Source: Chaetoderma sp. LZ-2023a
Lineage: Eukaryota; Mollusca; Caudofoveata; Chaetodermatida; Chaetodermatidae
DNA length: 64,000 bases
NCBI GenBank assembly: GCA_034401795.1
Contig: CM067372.1
Span: forward strand, 13,774,940 to 13,838,939
Direction: 5' to 3'
Shown here: positions 11,394 through 21,559 of the stretch, in pieces
Layout of the letters: every line of letters starts with the position of its first letter
Numbering within the stretch: position 1 is the stretch's first letter
Notes under the pieces: model-generated
Told to the model about the DNA's origin: nothing
Databases searched by the model: none
What the model saw: only the letters and a program-made list of their open reading frames with translations
Program-made: the position numbers and the translations under genes

Positions 11394-12719
11394 ATACACA
11401 AAAAAGGCTCCAAAAATGACCCGAGCAACTACAGACCAATCAGTCTTACCTCTAGCTTGTGTAAGGTCCTAGAGTCATTTATAACGGACAGCATTGTAAA
11501 TTTTCTGGAAACAGCCAATCTATTTACCAAGTGCCAGTATGGTTTCAGACACAACAGATCCTGTAAAACTCAATTGCTAGAGTACCTCGAAGATATAACA
11601 GTCAAACTTGATTCAAATGAACCTATCGATGCAGTATATTTAGATTTCTCAAAAGCATTTGATACTGTGCCACACCAAAGACTCCAAACAAAACTTAGAA
11701 GCTATGGTATTGGTGACAATTTAGTAAGGTGGATATGAAGCTACCTATATAGCAGAAGACAGAGAGTAAGAATCAATGATGCAACATCAGACTGGATCGA
11801 GGTGACAAGTGGCGTGCCACAAGGAAGTGTCCTGGGACCTATACTTTTTCTGATATACCTAAATGACCTACCAGACAGTCTGACCTGCCACTGCAAAATA
11901 TTTGCAGACGGCACAAAGATATATGGAAACCCAACTACCAGTAAGATCCAGGATAACATAGACATAGTATGTAAACGGTCTCAGACATTGCAACTATCCT
12001 TCAACACAGATAAAACACATGCCCTACATTTCGGTAGAAATAACCCCCAAACTAAATAATATATGACAGATATGCCTGATATGCATCCTATATCAACATC
12101 AGAGAGAAAAAGACCTGGGAGTGCATATTGACAGAAACCTCTCTTTTGACATACATATAGGTAAGATCATCTCCAAGGTTAACAGCACAATAGGACTAAT
12201 TAAGAGAACCTTTACCAACATTGACCCATCTACTTTCACGCTCTTGTACAAGTCTCTTGTGACACCTATTCTCGAATGCTGCAACTCTGTGCATGGTCGA
12301 CAAATTTGAAAAGGCAATCACAGCTATTAGAAAGAATTCAATGATGAGCAACAAAATTTGTCCCGCAAATCAGAAAGTATAGCTGCATGAAAAAACTTAA
12401 TTTAACCTAAATTTAATGGCACTGAAATATAGACGGTTTCGAGGAGATTTAATTGAAACATTCAAGCTCATCGGGGATATATATAACATTGATAGGGCCT
12501 ACTTCTTCGAACCATCCAGTATTACACAGATCACAGGTCATAGGTTCAAGCTCAACATAACATGCAGCAATAAGGATATTCGCAAGCACTTTTTCACCAA
12601 TAGAGTGGTACCACAGTGGAATTCACTGCCAGCTACAATAGCCGAAGCAACAACAGTCGAATCATTCAAGAACAAACTAGATATCTACTTCAAAGAACGA
12701 ACATTCGAATTTGACTGAA
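11394..12719 (+). pseudogene. CR1 RT C-part (continues 5426-6792)
   Basis: Begins IHKKGSKNDPSNYRPISLTS, the stretch that in CR1 proteins follows directly on DIWKMANV, where the upstream piece ended. Then QYGF, YLDFSKAFDTVPHQRL (motif A), an in-frame TGA after VRWI (about 11736), SGVPQGSVLGP (motif B) and FADGTKIYG at about 11899. The last is motif C with the second catalytic Asp replaced by Gly. Later pieces are LGVHIDRNLSFDIHI, RFRGDLIETFKL (about 12428) and ATTVESFKNKLDIYFKERTF before the stop at about 12718. Several shifts and stops make this a dead copy. Confidence 0.85.
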
Positions 12720-13311
12720 CAGGCCATACATATACCAGCCCATCACAAAGTCATACTGCAATTCCGCAATTATAAAGTTGGCTGAGCTAGGAGTAGCCTG
12801 TGTATAGACATGAACATGCTCGGTAGCGATTTCAATTACTAGCAGATACATCCCTGCTTCCACATCTGGACTTTGTGGTTGCATGCAGAGACACAAGGTA
12901 AGCATAGAGGAGAAGATTCGGATAGCGATGAACGCAGGAAATGAAAACAACAGCAATAAGACAAACCACTGCCGCCACAAGTCAGAATGCAAACAAATGC
13001 TAGACGCAGCAGGGTGTAACCATGAGTGTAGGCGGCATACCGCAGCTAATGTGGGGAACACCCATCTGCACCACATCATTTCCACAAATCAGTGTTAACC
13101 CTTGCCAATCTGAGTTCAGAATTTTACATTTCAAATTAAATTAAAAGATGATTTGTGTTCATTTCCGGCAAATTTGCTGGAGGATTTTGCTGTAATAGAC
13201 AGCAACATCATCAACACAATTGTTGCAAATGTACACCAGTTTTTTTGTTATTGACACAGCAAAAGATGGAATATTGACAGCAGGATGGTAATGGTCAAAG
13301 TCTTAAACCAA
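12720..13311. other. No gene seen; CR1 3' flank and a dispersed repeat
   Basis: Follows the CR1 stop. Positions about 13184-13280 (ATAGACAGCAACATC...TGTACACCAG) match 44074-44165 closely, so part of this is a dispersed non-coding repeat. Confidence 0.5.
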
Positions 13312-13500
13312 ATGGTTTTGAGGAGACTTAATTAAGCAACAACAGTCCGATCGTTCAAGAACAAACTGGAAGTCGACTTCAAGGAAGGAACTTATGAATT
13401 GGATTGAACAAGCCATACAACAACAAAAACACTGAGGCAGTAATAAGCCAATGGCTTATGCCTCGTAAAATGATGATGATGATGTTGATGTTGAAGAATA
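13312..13500 (+). mobile_element. Second CR1 3' end with (ATG)n tail
   Basis: The translation near 13340 (TVRSFKNKLEVDFKEGTYELD) parallels the end of the CR1 protein at 12660-12718. After the stop comes a stem-loop, GAGGCA...TGCCTC at about 13433-13466, and an ATGATGATGATG tail. This shows what the 3' terminus of this CR1 type looks like. Confidence 0.7.
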
Positions 13501-13990
13501 CATGAGGCATATACGGAACAAGAAGAAAGATTAAAAATTATACTCATATTTCCAGGCTTGAAAGGCGTTATTAAGAAGTTAGTAGGTGCATATGGCCTTG
13601 CACCTTCAATAAGCGGCCGTCATGTCCTTTACAAATAAATCAACAATCCATATTTTATTTAAATATGCCTTTTTATTTATAAGAAACCAGTTTTCGTTAT
13701 TCATTTCATAGGATTATGATAACACTGTGGACTCGGGCTGGCTATATCCTTATTCTTACCCCTCACGAAAAGTGGCAACTCAACGTTTTTTTCTGTTTTA
13801 ATTTTACAGCTTTCTTATGGCGAAAAAAGCACCATATTGCCTTGCCGTGTAGACAATCAAAAAACCGTAGTAGCTAGTTCGAATCTAAAAGACCCTTTAT
13901 ATGTAGAATACGCTACATGTAGAACAATTGTGACAATATTGTACAAAAAATAGATGTGCCGTCCTGTCTTCTATGTTTACTTACAGATGT
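13501..13990. other. No gene or repeat recognised
   Basis: About 490 bp of AT-rich sequence with no coding similarity I can support. Confidence 0.4.
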
Positions 13991-14128
13991 TTGTATAATT
14001 AACAACCACCCTATATATTGTAATGTTCTGTTTTGTGTACATCGACTCATAGACTCTGCCTTTGATGGACTGCCCAATTGTGATGTCTGTATATTGTATG
14101 TTAAGCATGATGTAAATAATCTTGAATC
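13991..14128 (+). mobile_element. LINE 3' UTR fragment
   Basis: Contains CATAGACTCTGCCTTTGATG (14048-14067) and ends AATAATCTTGAATCT, matching the LINE A 3' end at 2590-2690. Heavily 5'-truncated copy of the same family. Confidence 0.65.
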
Positions 14129-14455
14129 TAGACGTTGGGTCAACGTTGGCAACTGGTTTGCTGATCGCAGTTGGCATTACAACGTTGGCCCAACGTTGAC
14201 TGTATTGACACTTGTTTGCCAACATTGGAAATTTCATAATAAATCAAACAAAATCAGCATAATATTCAAATTTTACTTTTCAAATTGTTAAATTATGCTC
14301 CCTGGTGTGCTATTTGAATCATTTTCATAGATTTATGCCTGTTGGCTCAACATTGGCCCAATGACGTGTTGCCAACATTGGGCCGATGAGCAAAACTACG
14401 TTGGCCCAATGTAGTGGTAAACGTTGGGCCAACATTTGCTTGCTATCAGGGTTAC
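14128..14455. repeat. Cluster of GTTGGCCCAACG inverted motifs
   Basis: At least seven copies of GTTGGCCCAACGTTG-like half or whole palindromes, in both orientations, at 14132-14215 and 14340-14440, with an AT-rich spacer between. The two clusters look like inverted ends of a MITE-like element, but exact ends and target duplications are not resolved. Confidence 0.6.
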
Positions 14456-14589
14456 ATATTAAAATGCTGTCGACATTGAAAACATTATAGATAATCTTAT
14501 TTATAGTGTTTTAACCAGATTTTGTGGCAAACGGAAAGCCCATAGTAAACCTATGGGATGGGTTAGAATCAAGATATAGTCTGTAAATG

Positions 14590-14686
14590 TTGGTAGCCCA
14601 ACATGTGCAGATGCCAGTTCAGAGCCAACATCTTCAATTTATTGAAGTTGGTGCTTTCCTGTAAGGAGAAGAAGATATAGCACTGG
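14590..14686 (+). pseudogene. LINE B RT, piece upstream of the foldback insert
   Basis: The translation IEVGAF...EEDIAL runs up to 14686. The sequence after the foldback continues VSGNAHNMEG, giving the EDIALVSGNA equivalent of the RT motif C surround (usually YADDIALVSGNA). The assignment rests on this continuation across the insert, and bases upstream of ~14640 are less certain. Confidence 0.5.
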
Positions 14687-16577
14687 GGTCATTCCATATA
14701 ATATGAACCAAAATTTTGGAATATGCAGGTCAAGAGTTACTGCCCATTGAAATTATTGTTCAGTGTCTTGCAGTTTAGTTACAGTAAATGTCAAATTTTT
14801 AAAACAAAGTAAGGTTTTGAGGGCTCTAAAATCCATGTTTATGTACTTTTTAAAGGGGAAATGATTGTTTCTTCTAATATGACATGGAAACTGGGTGTAT
14901 CTGTTGTTTCAGGCTTTGAGAGAGTATACTTTGAACAATTTTAGCCCCCCCCCCACAAAATTGGATATCACACATCTTTGACATAGGGTCATTCCATCTC
15001 ATATCACCCAAGGGCGGAAATGGCACCGACACCAATATTGACTAAATTTTGTCTATATATTATGTCTGTCACAAGAAACAAAAATATTAATTTTTATCGC
15101 GATCTGCCCAACCATTCAAGAGTTATGGCCCTTTAAAAGTTGTGAAAAATCACAAAAAACGTAAAAAATGTCTGAACAGCAAAACTTCAAACAACTATAT
15201 CTTTTGAACTAGTGGACCGAATTGGTTGTAATTTGTGTCATTTGAAAGGGAATAACACAAGGATTCTAAATATGTGATCAGAATGAGAATAGGACTAGGT
15301 TTATATATGATGACCTTTTGACCTTTGATTGACCTTGAATTTGACCTTGTGGGCAACCTGCGAATAAAAAATTTGATATGACAAATTACACCTATACATG
15401 TTTTCTACATTATGTTAAAATTTAACAGGTATAATGTTCCTAGTTTTTGCACATTTTATTTATGAAAATGGCATGCACCAGTAAAAGAACAAAAATGAAT
15501 GTGTTTTTGTTCTTTTACTGGTGCATGCCATTTTCATAAATAAAATGTGCAAAAACTAGGAACATTATACCTGTTAAATTTTAACATAATGTAGAAAACA
15601 TGTATAGGTGTAATTTGTCATATCAAATTTTTTATTCGCAGGTTGCCCACAAGGTCAAATTCAAGGTCAATCAAAGGTCAAAAGGTCATCATATATAAAC
15701 CTAGTCCTATTCTCATTCTGATTACATATTTAGAATCCTTGTGTTATTCCCTTTCAAATGACACAAATTACAACCAATTCGGTCCACTAGTTCATAAGAT
15801 ATAGTTGTTTGAAGTTTTGCTGTTCGGACATTTTTTTACGTTTTTTGTGATTTTTCACAACTTTTAAAGGGCCATAACTCTTGAATGGTTGGGCAGATCG
15901 CGATAAAAATTAATATTTTTGTTTCTTGTGACAGACATAATATATAGACAAAATTTAGTCAATATTGGTGTCGGTGCCATTTCCGCCCTTGGGTGATATG
16001 AGATGGAATGACCCCATAGCACCAAAACCAAACAAATGTAACAGTGAAGATTTTAACCCTGTAATTATTGCCCAAATATCTACCGTTCTTCCAAATAAAA
16101 AAAATTGAAATAGGTTATTTTGACATAAGAGGTGGCGAATAATAAATGTCACTAAAATAATATTAGCTGTAGTGAATTGGATAGAAATCACCTGCATATA
16201 CATTGTAATATTGTATCACAAAATTTGGATGAAAATGGGAAAAATCTAATCGACCCCTAAGACACCCCGGAAATATTTCAGCACATAATGATTGTTATTT
16301 TCATCAAGTCTGGGGACAAGACTACTAGAATAGAACGATCTAGTATTGTGAGCACTGTATTCGATGAGACGTGATGCCTCAAACATTGGATTTTCACTTC
16401 CAGATTTTCATCAGTTTTAGATAAGGGGTCTTTGAGAGGCCGGTTTTAGAAAAATGTTTTTTCATATCACTATAATATTGTGAATCCCCAACTAAAACAT
16501 CCATATACTGCCTCATACAAAGTTTGAAGAAAATCTGAGATGATGAGTGACGGGCACTGGTCCATCTTATATAGAAT
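14687..16577. mobile_element. Composite foldback element with outer and inner inverted repeats
   Basis: The outer ends are inverted: GGGTCATTCCATATAATATG at 14687 against the complement of 16556-16577, which reads GGGTCATTCTATATAAGATG. CTG occurs on both flanks and may be the target duplication. Inside lies a second element (14986-16014) with related ends GGGTCATTCCATCTCATATC, which is a near-perfect palindrome. No transposase is present. The element sits in the RT frame of LINE B. Superfamily unknown to me. Confidence 0.75.
14986..16014. repeat. ~1.03-kb near-perfect palindrome (510-bp arms, 8-nt loop)
   Basis: The left arm at 14986-15495 pairs with the right arm at 15504-16014 around the loop TGAATGTG. 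I can see only a few mismatches (for example near 15194/15805 and 15271/15723) and one 1-bp offset. Transcription through it from either side would give a long hairpin RNA. Confidence 0.95.
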
Positions 16578-17822
16578 GACCCGCTGGTGAGCGGAAATGC
16601 ACACAATATGGAGGGAATGGTAGAACTAGTAGAGCACTGTGTTAACCACAACAGACAGAAAATTAATGCGTCAAAAAGTGCATGTATCACAACAAACGTA
16701 AAAACTTCAACCTTTGAGGGGCGCCAGCCTATTATCAGTGGAATTGAAATAGCAAGCTGCCAATCAGCAATCCACCTTGGAATTAATAGAGACTCAACAG
16801 GAAAACTTCAACCTTTGAGGGGTGCCAGCCTATTATCAGTGGAATTGAAATAGCAAGCTGCCAATCAGCAATCCACCTTGGAATTAATAGAGACTCAACA
16901 GGAAAATTAGCAATCAACGAATATATAAATATGGCCAGGAGACCACTATATCAGTTCATTGGGGGCAGGCCTACATGGAAGGAATGGGATGAACCCAACA
17001 TATGGAAAGTGTTACATCATCCCAAGAATGCTGCATGGGCTGAAAGTATTGAAACAATCTAAAGCAGATAATTGTGCCCTGTAAAATTTCCAAAAGAAAA
17101 CCTTGAAACAGCTACACCATCTTTCGTATCGCTGCGCAGATGTCGCTCTATTCCTTTTGGGAGCTGAAAAGATAGAATCAATCATTGATAAGCGTGTCAT
17201 CGGCCTTTACCTGAATGTATGTAGAAATTCAGAATTCATAGAACATCAATTAGCTCTAAGACAGCTAGCGACCAAACCCCTCAATAGTAAGAGCGGGTTT
17301 TCACACATGAGCCACCTACTCAACAAGTATGACTTATCATCTGCAACAGACCTACATGTACTCCAAAACCCACCATCTCCATACATAGCAAAAAACTTGA
17401 TCAAGAAACATGTTGACAATTACTGGTGCGTTATCATGCTAGCAGACGCAGCAAAGAAAATGTCTAGTAGATTCTTGACTCTTCAGTCGTGCAATATCAA
17501 TAAGCCACACCATGTATGGACCACAGTCGCATCAGATGCCCAAGATGTTGAACATGGATGTGTGAAAGCTAAACTGCTCCCTGGATCGTACATGCTGCAA
17601 GCCAATAGAGCATGCTTCAACCAGAATGAGGTGGATCCAACATGTATCCTGTGTACTAATGCCCGAGAAGATCGCGAGCATTTTCCCTGCAGCTGCAGTA
17701 TATTCTCATCAGAAATGGAAGAATGTAAACAGAAGATGATAGAGATCCTTATGAAACATAACGAAGGTGTCCTAGCAGAAAGATCCAAATTACGAATGAG
17801 GTCTTTCTGCAGATCCTGTTAG
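16578..17822 (+). pseudogene. LINE B RT C-part with CCHC-like end
   Basis: After the foldback the frame gives VSGNAHNMEGMVELVEHCVN and NASKSACITTN. A 101-bp tandem duplication (16701-16801 and 16802-16902) breaks it. It continues through NEYINMARRPLYQF and a long open part, 17103-17822 (LYLNVCRNSEFIEHQLALRQL; KYDLSSATDL). This ends in CILCTNAREDREHFPCSC, a zinc-knuckle-like C-x2-C-x7-H-x4-C motif typical of the C-terminus of one group of LINE proteins. The clade is not certain. Confidence 0.75.
16701..16902. repeat. 101-bp direct tandem duplication
   Basis: The block starting AAAACTTCAACCTTTGAGGG at 16701 repeats at 16802 with about one change. 101 is not a multiple of three, so it shifts the LINE frame. 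Confidence 0.95.
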
Positions 17823-18010
17823 ATGCGACATTCCTGATAGATGATAAATTGCCCGAACACCACATCCTATTAGCTGCATTAGAAGCAACATCAAGACGAT
17901 ATATTCATAAAATACACCAGTTACGGTCCTTTCTTCTCACATCACTTACATTGTAAATATTTATCAGAAAAACTCGGAAGAGGATGCTCCCAATTATATG
18001 GGGAGGGACA
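17823..18010 (+). mobile_element. 3' end of LINE B
   Basis: Post-ORF sequence ending with GAGGATGCTCCCAATTATAT, a GGGGAGGGACATCC complement and the tail CAACCAACCAACCC, consistent with a LINE 3' terminus carrying a short tandem tail. Confidence 0.55.
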
Positions 18011-18122
18011 TCCAGCAACCAACCAACCCTATGGCAAAACATCCAAAGGACATTATTTTCACCGCGCATTCGTCAAGTAGCTGGTTTAGACATGTTTTTT
18101 TCCCCTGATTAATTTGGTAAAT

Positions 18123-20170
18123 TTATTTGTAGGATTTGCAGTTTTCTGAACTGCTTAGAAGATCCTGTGATAGTTTGTTCCAATCCCTAATCGTACTGGG
18201 AATAAAGCTGCATTTAAAGACGTAACTTCTTGCGTAAATTTGGTTGAAGTGGCTGTACATGCATGTTTTTTTGATTTTCCGAATTGGAGTCTGTAGACTG
18301 TCTAATGTAGGGTTGCACAATCTTTCGATTATTCGATTAATCGTGATTATATAATTCAAAATGATCGTGGAAGATTATAAAATGAAATAATCGTATAATC
18401 GCCATGTTGAAATTTTTGTTAAGACACTTTTACGCTTGTGGAACTCTGCTCGCGTTACCAATCATGGAAACAAACATCTGGCTGTCAGCCGAATGTGTGA
18501 ATGATTAAATAAACTAAATAAATAACTGATTTGTTTGTATTGACCCATGATTGGTTTTAGATGAATAAAGATTGTTCACTTGGTCGCTATTTGTCATTGT
18601 TGTTGTAATCACACACGCTTATCCTGCGTTCCCCATTCTCTGAATAACTATGCGCTAACGGTTTTTCCAAAAAAGTTCTAAAACTGATACACCGGAAATT
18701 CAACGCATTTTCTCCCGTAAAAATTCTCACCGCCTACGTTTAATGTATACCTCAAAACATCAGCGGGGAAGTGAAATTATTTGATTTGAGCGCCTAAATA
18801 TTGCGTATCCTTTAATAAAGGTCGTTTATTACATCAAAATTAATCCAAAATTTGATATAAAATGGCGTTGCGAAAAAAAATACAAATCACGTGATTCGCC
18901 TCCAATTGAAGAGTTTATTTTAGAGTGAGTACTCGGATATAAATATTCTGGAATCGGGGACTCGGAACTCGGGAATTTCTATATATTATCATTGCGCGAT
19001 AGGAACTGAGTATTATACTGATCTGAATAACGGGTACCCGTTTGATAAACTCCCGTTAGCGTATAATATCTCGCGAGAACACACCGCCTCCCATCGCAAA
19101 AGAGCCCCTGGCTCGCCAACTTAAGAAGCCGGCTATATTGTCGTTCGCAATAATTCAATTTGGATCATTTAATGTTGATCGGCGTTACAAAATCGATGCA
19201 CATTTTCTCCCGGACTTGTTTGGTATATAATTTTGGTCTTAAAATAAATTTATAAGGAAGCTATTTAATCGCGCCAAGACTGTTTTAAGCGCATTTTGAC
19301 TACAAAAGTGTGAAATAAACTTTATTATATCTTGAACATACGTGGCCTACTATTAGTATTAATCTAATAGGTGGTCGAGATTTACAAATCCGAGGCCTGT
19401 ATTGACTTCTAGAGGGGCCGGAAATGTATCATGGCAGAGATCGGTCTGAAGTAGACACACCCTGTGACACGATTGTTATTATTATACACGCTATTCTTAC
19501 ACATTTTCCTATACAATCTGCTGAGTTAGGGGGTGGGCTTCTAATAGAGTTTTGCCATTTTGAAACTACTAAGAAATCATTGGAGCTCATATGTCAAAGT
19601 TAGGGGGTGGGCTTCTATTAGAGCATAGGCTACAATTAAGCGAAATACGGTACCTTCCGTTTTCCGTCTAGAAAAATCTTGATACATTCATTTGTTTGCA
19701 ATCAGCAACTGGCGTATTCTTTCCATGTATGTATACCCATGTGCCTAACCCATAATCTTACAATCTGCAGTAGCGTAATAACGTCCTCTAAGTAGCATTG
19801 ATGTAGTTAATATAGTTCATGATTAATCGTATGATCGCGATTTTTTTTTTTAAGTGATCGCGATTATGAAAAGTGAATAATCGTGCAACCCTAGTCTAAT
19901 GGTAACTTTTGCTTGTTGCTGTAGACCTTTGTAGAACAAAATAAGGCGGTTTTGTTTCCTTCTGTTTGCCAACGGTGGGAGTTTTAGGGTTTCCATTATA
20001 TTTGTTATACTGCCTGGTTCATAGCAAAAGTTTGATTTGATAAATCTGGCTATGTCCGCCTCTTCAGTTGTCAATGAAACATCAATCTCGCACGTGACTT
20101 CCAGGCATTTTATATTCCACAATAAAGTCAAATTTCATCTCCTGATGCTTCCAAAGTTTGTCCAGTCCTA
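18123..20170 (-). pseudogene. Minus-strand LINE RT C-terminus, split by a hAT element
   Basis: The upstream piece (19902-20131) gives NIMETLKLPPLANRRKQNRL and LFYKGLQQQAKVTI. The downstream piece (18123-18307) gives SLQTPIRKIKKTCM, then RSYVFKCSFIPSTIRDWNKL. Together they match the usual end of Jockey/CR1-type RT proteins (RRxxxRLxxFYK ... RSFFPRTIRDWN). The break between them is exactly the hAT insertion at 18308-19893. Further homologous sequence may extend to about 20280. Confidence 0.75.
18308..19893. mobile_element. hAT element, non-autonomous, perfect 8-bp target duplication
   Basis: 1586 bp. The ends are TAGGGTTGCACAAT and, complemented, TAGGGTTGCACGAT. They are flanked on both sides by GTCTAATG (18300-18307 and 19894-19901), the 8-bp duplication expected of hAT elements. 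No transposase ORF was found. Internal sequence is AT-rich with ATTAATCG-type inverted motifs near both ends. Confidence 0.93.
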
Positions 20171-20299
20171 CCTCGAACTTAAGCACTGATGTAGCATTTG
20201 CTAGAGTGCTCAGTAGGCTGTTCCAGACATCAGCTACTCTATTTGTAAATGACTAAAATGAGTGTTTTGCCATTGATCCATACTTACCATTACATTACT

Positions 20300-20420
20300 T
20301 ATTGATAACAACCACATTGGTGGTTGTGCCCGAAGAATCTTAGATTTTTACAGAACTCTCTCTGTTCCAGGAACCGGGGTACATGGCCCAACAACCGGGT
20401 ACCTGTTACCATGAACCCTA
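20300..20420. mobile_element. Fragment resembling a DIRS terminal repeat
   Basis: GGAACCGGGGTACATGGCCC with AACAACCGGGTACCTG resembles the hairpin part of the DIRS terminal repeats at 21480-21530 and 34750-34790. Degenerate and without ends. Confidence 0.45.
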
Positions 20421-20429
20421 AGTCCTAGC

Positions 20430-20760
20430 TCAATTCAATTCAGGTAGATTTATTTAGTAATTACATTAATATATATAGCAACATATTTAAAAAGGTAGTC
20501 CATCTAAGGCAAAGCCTATACAGCGATGAACCCCTGATATAGTTAAACATTCACAAATACATTACATTTAACATAGCATACATAGAACATAGACTATACA
20601 TAGAATTCACATAAATTATGCAATCATTAATCTATACATGAGGCATTCATTCACACATACATACATGTATAAGTTATACATATGCACACATATACGGTAT
20701 GCATATGAACGTATGTGCATCCCAAGGTCAGAGATCACATTCTTTAATGATGATCCTTAT
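20430..20760 (-). mobile_element. LINE 3' UTR fragment, minus strand
   Basis: In the minus direction it contains GGCTTTGCCTTAGATGGACT and ends with a GAATTGAATTG tail (about 20430-20445). This parallels the LINE A 3' UTR and the fragment at 39050-39170. Confidence 0.55.
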
Positions 20761-20904
20761 GAATGAGTATATCAGTAGAGAGTCAGTGTGTTTGGTTGAT
20801 CCTAGCCCACAAGCACATATGTACACAATCTATATGGCACATACATATACAGTCTGTTTGTATACATGATCTATATGTAGTCTCACATAATTACATGTAC
20901 ACAC

Positions 20905-20917
20905 ATGCGCGCGCGCA

Positions 20918-20948
<31 letters not shown>

Positions 20949-20963
20949 GCACACACGCACACA
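20905..20963. repeat. (GCGC)/(ACGC)/(AC)n microsatellite
   Basis: Alternating purine-pyrimidine simple repeat. Confidence 0.95.
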
Positions 20964-21040
20964 TGTACAGATATATACATGCATACATATGCATACATAC
21001 AATGCATACACATATCTGTATTATAATATATATACATATA

Positions 21041-21043
21041 TGC

Positions 21044-21100
<57 letters not shown>
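21041..21100. repeat. (TA)n microsatellite
   Basis: Uninterrupted TA run of about 50 bp. Confidence 0.98.
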
Positions 21101-21102
<2 letters not shown>

Positions 21103-21104
21103 CT

Positions 21105-21384
21105 CAATTTAGCATGGTACATGTACCACCCACAGTTTTCCATATGGGCCATCTCCGTGGACTGGATTGATCCACGGGGTGGTGGTGAGACCATACAGTA
21201 CCAATGCCTATGGTTTTCCAACAGTGGCTCCTTGCCGGGAGGCTATTGTTGGTAGGCCTGTAAATACATCAATGGGTGATGTGTTTACAGGAATGGCCAC
21301 TTCAGAGGCAGACAGGGTCCTTGGCTTGGCTAGTCGGCTTTGACCCATCTGTGGTAGCAACCACTTCTGAGGAGGACACTCCCC
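21105..21384 (+). pseudogene. DIRS copy A, gag fragment 1
   Basis: Matches the gag DNA of DIRS copies 1 and 2 (compare 31340-31620), including the TAAATACATCAATGGGTGAT segment and the reading EEDTP at its end. It stops at 21384, where copy 1 begins, and resumes at 28487. Copy A is therefore the older host of copy 1. Confidence 0.8.
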
Positions 21385-21396
21385 TTCTCCTTCGAT

Positions 21397-21555
21397 CAAT
21401 ACTCACCATTCTGTTACTACTGATATACAGCTGGCCCTGACAGCGGCTCTAGGATTATAGACTTAGAAAGCTTTACCGACTCCTGGGAACCGGGTGCTCG
21501 GCTCCCAACTGCCGAGTACCCGTTTACCATAGAGCTCATTCTTGTTTGCATAGCA
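21397..21555 (+). repeat. Left inverted terminal repeat of DIRS copy 1
   Basis: Starts CAATACTCACCATTCTG and matches the complement of 28293-28449. It contains a near-palindrome (GGGTGCTCGGC...GCCGAGTACCC). The outer 12 bases (TTCTCCTTCGAT) are unique to this end. Confidence 0.9.
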
Positions 21556-21559
21556 ACAA

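Larger units (their letters stand above)
2941..12719 (+). mobile_element. CR1-type LINE, interrupted by two large insertions
   Basis: Three collinear plus-strand pieces make one CR1-like element: 2941-3768, 5426-6792 and 11394-12719. The first gap is an exact Tc1 insertion. The second is 4.6 kb of unrelated repeats. Joined in order they give an SGNH/esterase-like segment, an APE endonuclease, the basic linker, and RT up to the C-terminus. The bounds of the second gap are approximate (a few bases). A 5' UTR or first ORF upstream of 2941 is not recognised. Confidence 0.75.
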
